Shown here: positions 15,969 through 24,714 of the stretch, one piece after another
Layout: each line of letters opens with the position of its first letter
Numbering within the stretch: position 1 is the first letter of the stretch
NCBI GenBank assembly: GCA_015152475.1
Contig: SUTW01000005.1
Span: 62,001-126,000, forward strand
Origin: Cyanobacteria bacterium SIG30
GTDB taxonomy: Bacteria > Cyanobacteriota > Vampirovibrionia > Gastranaerophilales > Gastranaerophilaceae
DNA length: 64,000 bases
Reading direction: 5' to 3'
The notes under the pieces: model-generated
Told to the model about the DNA's origin: nothing
Seen by the model: only the letters and a program-made list of their open reading frames with translations
Databases searched by the model: none
Made by a program: the position numbers and the translations under genes

Positions 15969-16707
15969 ATGAATAGAATTACTTTAAATCTCGGGGGGGG
16001 GGGCAACTAGAAGTTTAAAAGCCTTTACTCTTGCAGAAGTTTTAATTACACTTGCAATCATTGGTGTCGTTGCAGCACTTACAATTCCAACAGTTGTAAC
16101 CAATTCACGAACAAAAGAAATTGAATCAAGATTTAAAAAATCTTATGCTCAGTTAAGTCAGGCGCTTCAATTTGCAATTAAGGACTATGGTTCAATGTCA
16201 GGCTGGGTTAATGAACCTTTAAGTGGCAGGGAAGATGCATGTAAATTTGCACAAACTTATCTTATTCCATATTTAAAGGTCGCAAAAGATTGTACAAAGA
16301 GTAGTTCTTCTGATTGTGATTATGAGCGTAAAAATTTAAGAAATGATACCATAGGCGATTCTACTTGGTGCTCTTATTATCTTGCTGACGGTTCTTATTT
16401 TGCATTGGTTCCATCAGGTGATTATTTGCTTAATGTTATTATTGATGCTAATGGACATAAAAAGCCAAATGTTTTAGGATATGATATTTTAAAATATCGT
16501 ATTGGCACAAAAGTTGATGCAGCAAATAAAGGTTTACTTGATATTCAGTGGACTGGTTTTGGTTCAAATTCTGCTTGCGACACGGGTGGTAATGGTGCTG
16601 ATTGTTCGGCTTTAATTATGAAGAATGGTTGGAAAATTCCAACCGAAGACGACTACGTAAGACTTGGTGGTGATAAGGAAAAATATCCATATAAGAGCCT
16701 TTATTAA
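15969..16707 (+). pseudogene. Type IV/type II prepilin-like gene, out of frame at an 11-G tract (possibly phase-variable)
   Basis: From ATG 15969 with its AAAGGA site, the frame reads MNRITLNL-Gly-Gly-Gly-Gly-Asn-stop because eleven G (15993-16003) shift it by one. With ten G (or 7 or 13) it would read through as a prepilin of about 245 residues. The leader would end in SLKA, followed by FTLAEVLITLAIIGVVAALT, with the cut before Phe1 and the conserved Glu5. The downstream domain (SYAQLSQALQFAIKD, later CSALIMKNGWKIP) is typical of pseudopilins of this lineage. In the downstream frame an upstream TAA at 15985 leaves no alternative start before the pilin helix. Either the gene is switched OFF by slippage or the base count is a sequencing/assembly error. 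Confidence 0.85.
15993..16003 (+). repeat. Poly-G tract (G11) inside the prepilin leader
   Basis: Eleven consecutive G, by far the longest G-run in this very AT-rich window. It lies eight codons after the start codon, where length change would switch translation ON or OFF. Confidence 0.95.
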
Positions 16708-16713
16708 TTTTAT

Positions 16714-16742
16714 AAAAAACGCCTTAGAAATAAGGCGTTTTT
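16714..16742. terminator. Bidirectional terminator between prepilin and trmFO
   Basis: AAAAAACGCCTTA pairs with TAAGGCGTTTTT around a short loop; flanking A and T runs allow use on both strands. Confidence 0.88.
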
Positions 16743-16746
16743 AAAA

Positions 16747-18057
16747 TTATGATTCCTGAAATTTTTTTAAATCATCAAGAGCCCTATTTGCAAGATGAGT
16801 GTTTTTGAGTTCTTTATTTTTCTTTATTTTTCTATCTAATTCAATTTCTCTAACTATACCCCAATTTGAATTAACTGGTTGAAAATGCTTGTGTTCTTTG
16901 AATGTTATATATTGAGTTAATGCACCAAGCATTGTTGTATCTGGTAGTTCAATAAGTTCTTTGTTGTTTAAATATCTTGCCATATTAATTCCTGCAAGAA
17001 GTCCGGTTGCAATACTTTCGTTGTAGCCTTCAACGCCTGTTATTTGCCCTGCAAAAAACACATTTTCATATTCTTTTGTTTGAAGTGTTGCATTTAAAAT
17101 TTTTGGCGAATTTATAAATGAATTTGCATGCATAACGCCATATCTTACAATTTTTGCATTTTCGAGGCCTGGGATTGATTCAATAAGCCTTTTTTGTTCG
17201 CCCCATTTTAAATTTGTTTGAAAGCCAACTAAGTTATAAAGGTTGCCCATTTTATCATCTTGTCTTAATTGAACAACTGCATGGAATTTTTCATCTGGTT
17301 TTCTTTCATCTCTTAAGCCAACAGGTTTCATTGGTCCAAATCTTAATGTGTCAATACCTCTGCTTGCAAGAACTTCAACTGGCAGACAGCCTTCAAAATA
17401 TTTGGCTTCAAAACTTTTTAATTCGATTTTTTCTGCTGTTGTTAATATGTTATAGAAATTGTCATATTCTTCTTTGTTCATTGGGCAATTTATAAAATCA
17501 GCATCACCTTTTTGCCACCTGCTTGCATAAAATGCCTTTTCAAAATTTATACTTTCTTTTTCAACAATTGGTGCTATGGCGTCAAAAAAATGAAAATTTT
17601 CTTCATTAGTTATTTTTTTAATGTATTCGCACATTTTTGGTGATGTTAATGGTCCTGTTGCAATTATGGTTGGCAGGTTTGTATCAATTTCTGTTATTTC
17701 TTTTCTTATTAAGTTTATATTTTTGTTTTCTTCAATTAACTTAGTGACTTCATTGCTGAAACCAAATCTGTCGATTGATAATGAATTGCCTGATGGAACG
17801 GCATTTTTAAACGCAATATTTATTAGGCTTCCGCCTAATCTTTTCATTTCTTCTTTTAAAAGTCCGGTTGCCGATGTTAAACTTGTTCCTCCTAATGAAT
17901 TTGAACATACAAACTCTGCAAGGTCTGATGTTTTATGAGCTCCTGTTTCAACACTTGGTCTCATTTCGTATAAATCAACCTGAAAACCTTTATTTGCCAA
18001 ATATAATGATGCTTCTGAGCCTGCTAATCCTGCCCCAATAACGATAATTTTTTTCAT
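16747..18057 (-). CDS. trmFO: Folate/FAD-dependent tRNA (uracil-54-C5) methyltransferase
   Basis: This 436-residue flavoprotein makes m5U54 in the T-loop of tRNA using methylene-tetrahydrofolate. The N-terminal FAD-binding motif is VIGAGLAGSEASLYLA. CSNSLGGTSLTSATGLLKEEM and FFAGQITGVEGYNESIATGLLAG near the C-terminus are family marks. YFEGCLPVEVLASRG holds the conserved cysteine used in catalysis. A TAGAAT box ends six bases before the ATG and no Shine-Dalgarno is seen, so a leaderless mRNA is predicted. Confidence 0.96.
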   Translation of the reverse strand: MKKIIVIGAGLAGSEASLYLANKGFQVDLYEMRPSVETGAHKTSDLAEFVCSNSLGGTSLTSATGLLKEEMKRLGGSLINIAFKNAVPSGNSLSIDRFGFSNEVTKLIEENKNINLIRKEITEIDTNLPTIIATGPLTSPKMCEYIKKITNEENFHFFDAIAPIVEKESINFEKAFYASRWQKGDADFINCPMNKEEYDNFYNILTTAEKIELKSFEAKYFEGCLPVEVLASRGIDTLRFGPMKPVGLRDERKPDEKFHAVVQLRQDDKMGNLYNLVGFQTNLKWGEQKRLIESIPGLENAKIVRYGVMHANSFINSPKILNATLQTKEYENVFFAGQITGVEGYNESIATGLLAGINMARYLNNKELIELPDTTMLGALTQYITFKEHKHFQPVNSNWGIVREIELDRKIKKNKELKNTHLANRALDDLKKFQES

Positions 18058-18063
18058 AAATTT

Positions 18064-18069
18064 ATTCTA
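18064..18069 (-). promoter_or_regulatory. -10 box of trmFO, leaderless arrangement
   Basis: On the minus strand TAGAAT is followed by six bases (AAATTT) and the ATG. No purine-rich site lies between. Confidence 0.6.
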
Positions 18070-18102
18070 TCAAAAAAATATTTTTTAAAGTTGTTTTTAT
18101 TG

Positions 18103-18108
18103 TATAAT
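18103..18108 (+). promoter_or_regulatory. -10 box of the SNF2 helicase gene, leaderless arrangement
   Basis: Perfect TATAAT ending seven bases before ATG 18116, with no Shine-Dalgarno sequence. Confidence 0.65.
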
Positions 18109-18115
18109 TCATGGA

Positions 18116-20989
18116 ATGAAAAATATTACCTTTAAGAAAAATGATATAGAGAAGTTACTTTTAAATTTAGATTTAAATCCAGAAAGTCAAAAAAATAAAG
18201 ATTTTAGATATTCTGTTTCTTTGATATATGAACTTATTGAAGAAGAATTTGCAGATACTTTTGATACAAAAAATCCAATTTTAAGGGATACATTAATTGA
18301 ATTTTTTAAAGTTAATAATGACGATTTTTTCTTTATTACACCACCTTACAGTTTTGAATATTATTTAAAATCAAAAGGTTCTTTATATCGCATTAAACCA
18401 TCATACAGAGGTGATAAATTAGGATATACAATTCCTTTAAATTTGTTTTTTGAATATTTTACAGGTATTGAGGAAAATTTAAATATTGAAGTTTCAAAAG
18501 AATACGAATTTTATCATTCTTTGATTCAGTTTGTTAAAAAGACAATTGAAAAATTGAATTTTATTCCAACTGTAAAAATGGGCAAAGAAGCTTTTACTAT
18601 TATTTATGAGCCTTATTTAAATAATAAAGATTATATTGCTTGTTACAAAGAAATGGTTGAAAATGATTTTCTAGATGCTCAGACAACTAAAGATTTAATT
18701 GATAAATATTTGAATTACCTAATTTTTGCTTTTTTAGGTATTAAGGCTCACAAATTTAATGATTTAAAATCTGCGCCATTTTTTATTAAGCAATCACCAA
18801 ATAAAAGATTTGTAAGAAGTGTAGATTTGGCGATAGACATCCAAACTTGGCTTGATGAAATGGCTTTGGGTAGTTATGAAATTGTCCCAATTTTTAATAT
18901 TGAAGAAAATGGTGAGGATAAATTTCTTCTAAGAATTCTTGCAAAAAGCAAGAAAACCAATGAAATTGTTCCTTTTGATAATTTAACTGAGTTTGAGCAA
19001 ACAATTATTGAAAAACAGTTAAACTGGGCGACAAAATACATTGAAGATTTAGAAGATATTACAATGGAGCTTGACCTAGCTGGTGTTTACAAGCTTGTAA
19101 CGCAAGTTTCTTATTATTTGGCACAAGCCGGAATGGAAGTTAATCTTCCTGTGGGTATGAACAATATTATTGTTCCAAGAGCTTCAATTAATGCTCGTAT
19201 CAAACAAAAAAGATTAGATGATGCAAAAGCTTTACTTGATTTTTCTGATAATTCAACAATTTCTCTTGATGAATTAATGGATTTTTCAATTGAAATCGCA
19301 CTTGGTGAAGACGAAAAAATTAGTGCTGAGGAATTTCAGGAACTTGCGAAGAATTCAAATGGTCTTATAAAATATAAGGACAAATATATTTTAATTGACA
19401 AGGAGGAAACAGATAAGCTTCTAGAACGTCTTAAAAAAGCTCCAAATTTGACAATGAATAAAATGAAGCTTTTGCATTATGCACTGTCAGGGAAACTCGA
19501 AAATTATGATTTTGATTATGATGAAGCTTTTGCAAAAATAATTAGTGATTTTACAAAAGTCAAAGATATTGAACTTCCTAAATCCCTTGATGGGGTTTTA
19601 AGACCTTATCAGGTTATTGGTTATAAATGGTTATATACAAATGTCACAAAGGGTTTTGGCTGTTGTATTGCAGATGATATGGGGCTTGGTAAAACAGTTC
19701 AGGTTATTAGCCTTATTTTGAAATTAAAAGAAGAAAATAAACTTAAAAAACCCGCTTTGGTTGTTTGTCCAACGACTTTGCTTGGTAATTGGGAGAGAGA
19801 ATTTAAAATTTTTGCTCCTTCACTGAATGTCTTTAAATATCATGGAATTGAAAGAAGTTTCACAACAAATTGTGATGTTATTTTGACAACTTATGCAATT
19901 ACAAGAATTGATTTAGATGAATTTAAAAAACATGAATGGGATGTTTTTGTAATTGACGAAGCGCAGAATATTAAAAATCCTACAACATCTCAAACGCAGG
20001 CAATTAAAGCAATAAAGGCAAAAATGAAAATTGCAATGACGGGTACTCCTGTTGAAAACAGATTAAATGAATTGTGGAGTATTTTTGATTTTGTAAATAA
20101 AGGATATTTAGGTTCTATAACTGATTTTGGTAAAAATTATGCAATTCCAATTGAACGTTTTAAAGAAACAAACAGAATAGATAAACTTAAAAAAGCAATT
20201 TCGCCTTTTATGCTAAGAAGGCTTAAAACTGATAAAACAATTATTTCTGATTTGCCTGAAAAAATTGTCCTTGACGAATATTGTTATTTAACAAAATCTC
20301 AAGCGCTTTTGTATGAAAAAGTTTTAAATAAATCTATGGATGAAATCGCAGGGTCTAAGGCAACAATCAACAGACGTGGTGCAATATTTAAGTTAATCAC
20401 TTGCCTTAAACAAGTTTGCAATCACCCTTATCATTATTTAAAATCTGGCGACATGAGTCAAAATGCAAGTGGAAAAACTCAAAAACTTATTTCAATTTTA
20501 AATAACATTATTGAAAATGATGAAAAAGTCTTGATTTTTACGCAATATAAGCAAATGGGAGATATATTAACCAAAATTGTTGCTGACGAATATGATATTG
20601 ATCCTTTATTCTTCCATGGTTCACTGAATATTAAGTCTCGTGACAATATGATAAAACAGTTTGAAGAAGATAAAGATAAAAAAGTAATGATATTATCACT
20701 TAAAGCTGGCGGACTTGGTTTAAACTTAACTCCTGCAAGCAATGTTATTCATTATGATCTTTGGTGGAATCCTGCCGTTGAAGACCAGGCAACCGATAGA
20801 ACTTATCGTATTGGACAAGATAAAAATGTTATGGTTCATAGATTTATTACATTGTCGACTTTTGAAGAAAAAATTGATAAAATCATAAAAGACAAAAGAG
20901 ATTTGGCTGATAGTACAATTTTTGTTGGTGAAAAAATTATTACAGAATTATCAGATGATGAAATTTATGATATATTCTCTCTTGCTTAA
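18116..20989 (+). CDS. SNF2-family ATPase/helicase
   Basis: This is a 957-residue protein. The first 480 residues are a helical region with no motif I recognise. The SNF2 motor follows: CCIADDMGLGKTVQVISLIL (Walker A), VFVIDEAQNIKNP (DEAQ box), IAMTGTPVENRLNELWSIFDF (motif III), then the helicase C lobe with VLIFTQYKQM, LSLKAGGLGLNLTPASNVIH and DQATDRTYRIGQ. CLKQVCNHP precedes it. The family moves or remodels protein-DNA or protein-nucleic-acid complexes (RapA/Rad54-like). The bacterial member's target is unknown. It stands alone with a -10 seven bases before the ATG. Confidence 0.92.
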   Translation: MKNITFKKNDIEKLLLNLDLNPESQKNKDFRYSVSLIYELIEEEFADTFDTKNPILRDTLIEFFKVNNDDFFFITPPYSFEYYLKSKGSLYRIKPSYRGDKLGYTIPLNLFFEYFTGIEENLNIEVSKEYEFYHSLIQFVKKTIEKLNFIPTVKMGKEAFTIIYEPYLNNKDYIACYKEMVENDFLDAQTTKDLIDKYLNYLIFAFLGIKAHKFNDLKSAPFFIKQSPNKRFVRSVDLAIDIQTWLDEMALGSYEIVPIFNIEENGEDKFLLRILAKSKKTNEIVPFDNLTEFEQTIIEKQLNWATKYIEDLEDITMELDLAGVYKLVTQVSYYLAQAGMEVNLPVGMNNIIVPRASINARIKQKRLDDAKALLDFSDNSTISLDELMDFSIEIALGEDEKISAEEFQELAKNSNGLIKYKDKYILIDKEETDKLLERLKKAPNLTMNKMKLLHYALSGKLENYDFDYDEAFAKIISDFTKVKDIELPKSLDGVLRPYQVIGYKWLYTNVTKGFGCCIADDMGLGKTVQVISLILKLKEENKLKKPALVVCPTTLLGNWEREFKIFAPSLNVFKYHGIERSFTTNCDVILTTYAITRIDLDEFKKHEWDVFVIDEAQNIKNPTTSQTQAIKAIKAKMKIAMTGTPVENRLNELWSIFDFVNKGYLGSITDFGKNYAIPIERFKETNRIDKLKKAISPFMLRRLKTDKTIISDLPEKIVLDEYCYLTKSQALLYEKVLNKSMDEIAGSKATINRRGAIFKLITCLKQVCNHPYHYLKSGDMSQNASGKTQKLISILNNIIENDEKVLIFTQYKQMGDILTKIVADEYDIDPLFFHGSLNIKSRDNMIKQFEEDKDKKVMILSLKAGGLGLNLTPASNVIHYDLWWNPAVEDQATDRTYRIGQDKNVMVHRFITLSTFEEKIDKIIKDKRDLADSTIFVGEKIITELSDDEIYDIFSLA

Positions 20990-21018
20990 TTCTTTTAGTC
21001 TTTTAAAAGAATTTATTA

Positions 21019-21024
21019 TATAAT
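21019..21024 (+). promoter_or_regulatory. -10 box of the 21031 gene, leaderless arrangement
   Basis: TATAAT followed by six T and then ATG 21031; no Shine-Dalgarno. Confidence 0.65.
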
Positions 21025-21030
21025 TTTTTT

Positions 21031-21762
21031 ATGAAAAAAGATTTAATTGGTTTTTGGGGTTATGTTGATCCTGAAATAGTTAAACTTAATAAAAAGATGT
21101 ATCCAGATGCAACATTTATTGATTTAGATGTTGGTACCGATGCGCCTTCTTCAAAAATTGTGCCTGATTCTTATTGTAAGATTATTAAAAACATTTTTGA
21201 TAATGCCTTTTTTTATAAAGAAAGGCTTATTAAAATACTAGCACCAATTGGAAAAGACAAGTGTGATAGTGGTTTTTTTGCTGCAAACATTTTAAAAGAA
21301 TTTGGTTTTAATGTTGAAACTTTGTTCTATGAAGTTATCGCGCAAGATTATTCAAAATTAAATACTCCAATTTCAAAAAGTAATTTGCCGTTAAAGAAAA
21401 AAATTGAAATTATAACAGCAAATATAATTGATTTAAAAGAAATTAAAACCACACAAGTTAAGCCGCGTTTTGGTTTTTGGGGTGTTCCGCCTCATGATTT
21501 ATCAATTCTTGAATTATTTCCTGATGATACTCATGTTTATGGTTGGACAAGATGTGTTGAGGCGAATTATCCAGCCGATATTAATCTTGAAATGTTTGTT
21601 GACGAAGGTGTTCCAACAGTTTTTTATGCACAGACTTTTTGTGCTAAAAATCAACTAGCAAAATATTTAGCAGATAAATATAATGGACTTTATGTTGATG
21701 TTGATGGCATAGCGAATAATTCTGTTAAGGCAAAGATTGAAGCATTTTTAAAATTACGTTAG
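21031..21762 (+). CDS. HgdB-like (2-hydroxyacyl-CoA dehydratase-related) protein, putative partner of the ATPase at 21803
   Basis: This is a 243-residue protein. Two related segments, GFWGYVDPEIVKLNKKMYPDAT (residues 7-28) and GFWGVPPHDLSILELFPDDT (148-167), suggest an internal duplication. Cysteines at 49, 78, 175 (GWTRC) and 204 (QTFC) could hold an iron-sulfur cluster. The assignment rests mainly on the neighbouring HgdC-type activator 40 bases downstream and on a general resemblance to the FeS reductase component of archerase systems. It is much shorter than classical HgdB (about 400 residues). Function and substrate are unknown. Confidence 0.45.
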   Translation: MKKDLIGFWGYVDPEIVKLNKKMYPDATFIDLDVGTDAPSSKIVPDSYCKIIKNIFDNAFFYKERLIKILAPIGKDKCDSGFFAANILKEFGFNVETLFYEVIAQDYSKLNTPISKSNLPLKKKIEIITANIIDLKEIKTTQVKPRFGFWGVPPHDLSILELFPDDTHVYGWTRCVEANYPADINLEMFVDEGVPTVFYAQTFCAKNQLAKYLADKYNGLYVDVDGIANNSVKAKIEAFLKLR

Positions 21763-21790
21763 AGTCTTAACTTCAATTTCAAGTTCATGA

Positions 21791-21796
21791 TAATAT
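21791..21796 (+). promoter_or_regulatory. -10 box of the HgdC-like gene, leaderless arrangement
   Basis: TGATAATAT provides an extended -10 (TAATAT at 21791-21796) six bases before ATG 21803; no Shine-Dalgarno. Confidence 0.6.
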
Positions 21797-21802
21797 TATT
21801 TT

Positions 21803-22471
21803 ATGTCTAAATTTTATCTAGATGCAGGTACAACTTGGTCAAAAATTCTTGAAATAACTGATGATAATGAAAAAAAATATTCAGTTATTAAATCATCTAG
21901 CCTTAAAGATTTTCAAAATATTATTTTTGAAAAAACGACTGGGCACAATTTTAATCATGTTCAAAAAAAAGAACATGTTAACGAAGTTGTGGCACTTGTA
22001 AAAGGGTGTGAACATTTAATTAAGCCTGACGGCATTGTTTTGGATTTGGGTTCTCGAGATATTAAATGGGCAAAGTATAAAAACGATAATTTTTCAGATA
22101 TGGACTGGAATTCTTCCTGTGCTTCTGCAACTGGTGCTACTATTGAAATGTTATTAAAGTTTTATAATTTAAATGTTTCTGATTTGGAATTTACAAAAGA
22201 TAGATATAGTGTTACTTGTGGAATATTTGGTTTAGAACAAATAATGGACGATATTTCAAATGGTTTAAGTGCAAAAGTTGCAATCTCTAAATTTGTCCAC
22301 GGTATTGCATTTAATGCGTATAATTTTACAAAAACTCCTGAGAAGATTTTTATCTCAGGAGGATTTTGTGAAAATAAATGTTTTCTGGATTCTTTAAGTT
22401 ATTATACAGAGGTTGTTTCAATTGGTCGTTTTGTTCTTGTAGATGGGTTATCTAGGCTACCTCTTTGTTAA
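21803..22471 (+). CDS. HgdC/BadF-type ATPase, FeS-bridged activator of a radical reductase
   Basis: This is a 222-residue ASKHA-fold ATPase. The first phosphate loop is DAGTTWSK (7-14); phosphate loop 2 is DLGSRD (81-86; classical GGQD); ISGGFCEN (184-191) is the adenosine motif. The two cysteines that bridge a 4Fe-4S cluster between two subunits in HgdC are present in context: SSCASATGATIEML (Cys106) and SVTCGIFGLEQIM (Cys139). VNEVVALVKGCEHL precedes loop 2, as in the family. Such proteins use ATP to drive an electron into a partner enzyme. The likely partner is the preceding gene. Its 3' end overlaps the convergent gene by 20 bases. Confidence 0.8.
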   Translation: MSKFYLDAGTTWSKILEITDDNEKKYSVIKSSSLKDFQNIIFEKTTGHNFNHVQKKEHVNEVVALVKGCEHLIKPDGIVLDLGSRDIKWAKYKNDNFSDMDWNSSCASATGATIEMLLKFYNLNVSDLEFTKDRYSVTCGIFGLEQIMDDISNGLSAKVAISKFVHGIAFNAYNFTKTPEKIFISGGFCENKCFLDSLSYYTEVVSIGRFVLVDGLSRLPLC

Positions 22472-23525
22472 CTAAATAGTCCGCATTGTATATTGAGTGA
22501 TTAAAGCTTCCGTCTGCATTTTTTGGTAAATTGTTTAGTTCATAAATACCGTTTGCTTGTTGTTTTAGTATGTTATCTCTAACACCTTGGTTGATTGATG
22601 TTGAATAATCTGTTGAAATACCTGTTGGATTTGATGTAGTTGTTAATGAACCGAATGATGTGCCTTGATTTTTCATTTTATTTAGTTCAACTATCATTTG
22701 AGCTGTGTCATCACTTATTTCACCATCTGCTTGGTCTTCTTTGATTTTTTGTTCAACCATTAATTTTAATTCTTCCATTGAAGCCGCATCTTGTCCAATT
22801 TCTTTAGCTTGTTGTTGTTCTGTATTTTCCATTTGTTTTTCGCTGTAGTTTTTGCCAATTACTTTTGATGTCAATTTTGTTGCAACTAATGATGCAACGC
22901 CACCTAGGGCCATACCTAAAACACCACCAACAATTGTACCAACTGGACCACCTACCGCAGTACCAATTGAAGCACCAACTTTAGCACCAGCTGCCCAACT
23001 TACTGCGTCAACTGCTGTATTAACCGCTGATTTTGCAAGTTGTTTTGTACCTTCTTTAGCTCCACCATTTTTATAAGCTGGGATAACTTCTGTAAATAAT
23101 GACATTACACCTGTGAATATAGCAATTCCGCCAATGCCACTTCCTTTGAAGAATTTTGCAACTTTAGGGAATTTTGTTGCTAATTTTCCGCCTAATTTAT
23201 CTAATTTTAAAACTGATTTTAATTTACTGCCAATTTTTGAAAATAAACCTTTTTTGCCTTCTTTAGCACTTGCTTGAGCTGCTTGTTCAGCTAGTTTTTT
23301 TGCTTCATCTCTTGCATTTAAAGCGTTTATAAAACCACCATATTTCTTTTTGTTTTTTAAACCTGAAATTACTGCAGGTGCCGCTTGGAAGATTGTACCA
23401 AAAGCTAAGCTGCCACCTATTGATCCTTTAATTTCATCGCCTAATGTTGCATCTTTTAATGGCGTATCTTGAATGTATCTAATTGCATTTTTTGCAAAAG
23501 TTGTTGAACTTACTTGACTAACCAT
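22452..23525 (-). CDS. Glycine-zipper membrane protein of unknown function
   Basis: This is a 357-residue protein. The N-terminal third carries charged helices (LKNKKKYGGFINALN, AKKLAEQAAQAS). Residues about 125-215 hold hydrophobic segments ending in a long glycine zipper (AAGAKVGASIGTAVGG, then VGTIVGGVLGMALGGVASLV) of the type found in pore-forming or membrane-remodelling proteins. The C-terminal third is hydrophilic and helical, then Ser/Asn-rich. There is no signal peptide. A GGGGTTAT-type site precedes the start at 23525. I do not recognise the family; a toxin-like or structural role is speculation. Confidence 0.6.
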   Translation of the reverse strand: MVSQVSSTTFAKNAIRYIQDTPLKDATLGDEIKGSIGGSLAFGTIFQAAPAVISGLKNKKKYGGFINALNARDEAKKLAEQAAQASAKEGKKGLFSKIGSKLKSVLKLDKLGGKLATKFPKVAKFFKGSGIGGIAIFTGVMSLFTEVIPAYKNGGAKEGTKQLAKSAVNTAVDAVSWAAGAKVGASIGTAVGGPVGTIVGGVLGMALGGVASLVATKLTSKVIGKNYSEKQMENTEQQQAKEIGQDAASMEELKLMVEQKIKEDQADGEISDDTAQMIVELNKMKNQGTSFGSLTTTSNPTGISTDYSTSINQGVRDNILKQQANGIYELNNLPKNADGSFNHSIYNADYLVNKEVA

Positions 23526-23658
23526 TATATAACCCCTTATAGAACTTCCTTACTTATATAAACAAAACTTTTCTTTTTAAATTTACACTTTTACACCTTT
23601 TGTTAAGAAATATTAAATAAATATTTTAAAAAAAATATAAAAAATTAAAAAAAATATA

Positions 23659-23687
23659 TTGACGTTTATTTTTGTTCTTGTTACTAT
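23659..23687 (+). promoter_or_regulatory. Promoter of tRNA-Lys
   Basis: TTGACG (23659-23664), 17-base spacer, TACTAT (23682-23687), about 55 bases before the mature tRNA. Confidence 0.75.
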
Positions 23688-23742
23688 TTAGAAAACGTTG
23701 GAATTAGATTTTTTTCCGATGCTGAAAACAACAAATATTTAT

Positions 23743-23815
23743 GCGCTAGTAGCTCAGCAGGTAGAGCACTCCCCTTTTAAGGGATAGGTCCCGCGTTCGA
23801 ATCGCGGCTAGCGCA
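23743..23815 (+). tRNA. tRNA-Lys (UUU)
   Basis: Cloverleaf by eye: acceptor GCGCTAG with CTAGCGC; D arm GCTC/GAGC; anticodon loop CTTTTAA with anticodon TTT; T arm CCGCG-TTCGAAT-CGCGG. CCA is not encoded. The outermost pair of the anticodon stem is a C-T mismatch. A terminator follows 23 bases downstream. Confidence 0.95.
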
Positions 23816-23837
23816 TTTTTTGTTGCTTATTTTTAAA

Positions 23838-23865
23838 AAAGACCTTTGAATTCACAAAGGTCTTT
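23838..23865. terminator. Terminator after tRNA-Lys, shared with the convergent gene
   Basis: AAAGACCTTTG pairs with CAAAGGTCTTT over a six-base loop. A-rich and T-rich flanks suit both strands. Confidence 0.8.
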
Positions 23866-23885
23866 AAATTTTATTCTTTAAATTG

Positions 23886-24545
23886 TTATCCAAAAATACT
23901 TGCCCATAGTCTTCCAAAAAATCCTTTTTTATGAAGGGTTATTTTATGACCTTCGTATAAAGTTGGGTTTGTATATTGATCTTCAAAAATGGTTTCGGTT
24001 TTATAATATTTTAAACTTTTACTTGCCATTTTTTTATTGACAGAAGTTTCAGTGTCGCCGTATTGGATTTCGTAATAAACTTCTCCGTTGGCGTTTTTAT
24101 AAAATCCATCCATTTCGTTTCCGTCATCATCTTTAAAAGTAACTTCTTCTGCAGGTAAATCGTTTGCACGAATCGTTAGTTTAGTTCCTTTTTTTGGTAC
24201 AACATCATCAGCGTTGCCTTTAATTTCATCAAAGATTTTATAATTGCTGTTTCTAAGAGCACCATCTTCAAGTCCTAATTCTTCTTTGATTTCTTTATAT
24301 GTCTTTTTGCCATCTGCTTTGTATTCGTAGTCGCCCGTGTTAAAAAACCACATTTTTTTAGGTTTCAATATACCTGAATCCAAATATTCACTTAAAGAAA
24401 AACTGACTTTTTCATCTTCTTCATTTTGGGTTTTATTTGCCTTTGTATTTGTTTTTTCATTAGTTTTAACTTCTGTTTTAGCGCTTAATGCCTTTATATT
24501 GTTTTTTGATAAAACATTCATGTTGCCAAAAATTCCAAATGCCAT
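23886..24545 (-). CDS. Hypothetical protein with LysM-like segments
   Basis: This is a 219-residue protein. The start MAFGIFGNMNVLSK is followed by a Lys/Thr/Asn-rich linker (23-45). The remainder is beta-alpha. TYKEIKEELGLEDGALRNSN with a later VPKKGTKLTI, and GDTETSVNKKMAS with LYEGHKITLHKK, resemble two degenerate LysM (peptidoglycan-binding) modules. The C-terminus is FFGRLWASIFG. No signal peptide is present. A GGAGG site precedes the ATG. The LysM reading is tentative. Confidence 0.5.
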   Translation of the reverse strand: MAFGIFGNMNVLSKNNIKALSAKTEVKTNEKTNTKANKTQNEEDEKVSFSLSEYLDSGILKPKKMWFFNTGDYEYKADGKKTYKEIKEELGLEDGALRNSNYKIFDEIKGNADDVVPKKGTKLTIRANDLPAEEVTFKDDDGNEMDGFYKNANGEVYYEIQYGDTETSVNKKMASKSLKYYKTETIFEDQYTNPTLYEGHKITLHKKGFFGRLWASIFG

Positions 24546-24714
24546 TTTAGCCTCCTATTTTAAATTACTGACTACAACATTTATCGACATTTTTTATCTT
24601 TTCTTGAATTTTAGCTGATTTTTGTTAACATTTGTGAAGTTTGTGTTCAAAAATAAATTTTACATGTTTTAATATCCATACAGCTAATGTGTTGTTATAA
24701 GAAAGAAGGTTTAA

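Noticed and set aside
16195-16707. Independent 170-residue gene starting at 16195
   Set aside because: It is the C-terminal part of the prepilin gene; the frame continues upstream through the pilin helix with no ribosome-binding site at 16195.
21803-22471. Type III pantothenate kinase or other ASKHA kinase
   Set aside because: The two cysteines in HgdC-type context and the surrounding motifs point to the activator family instead.
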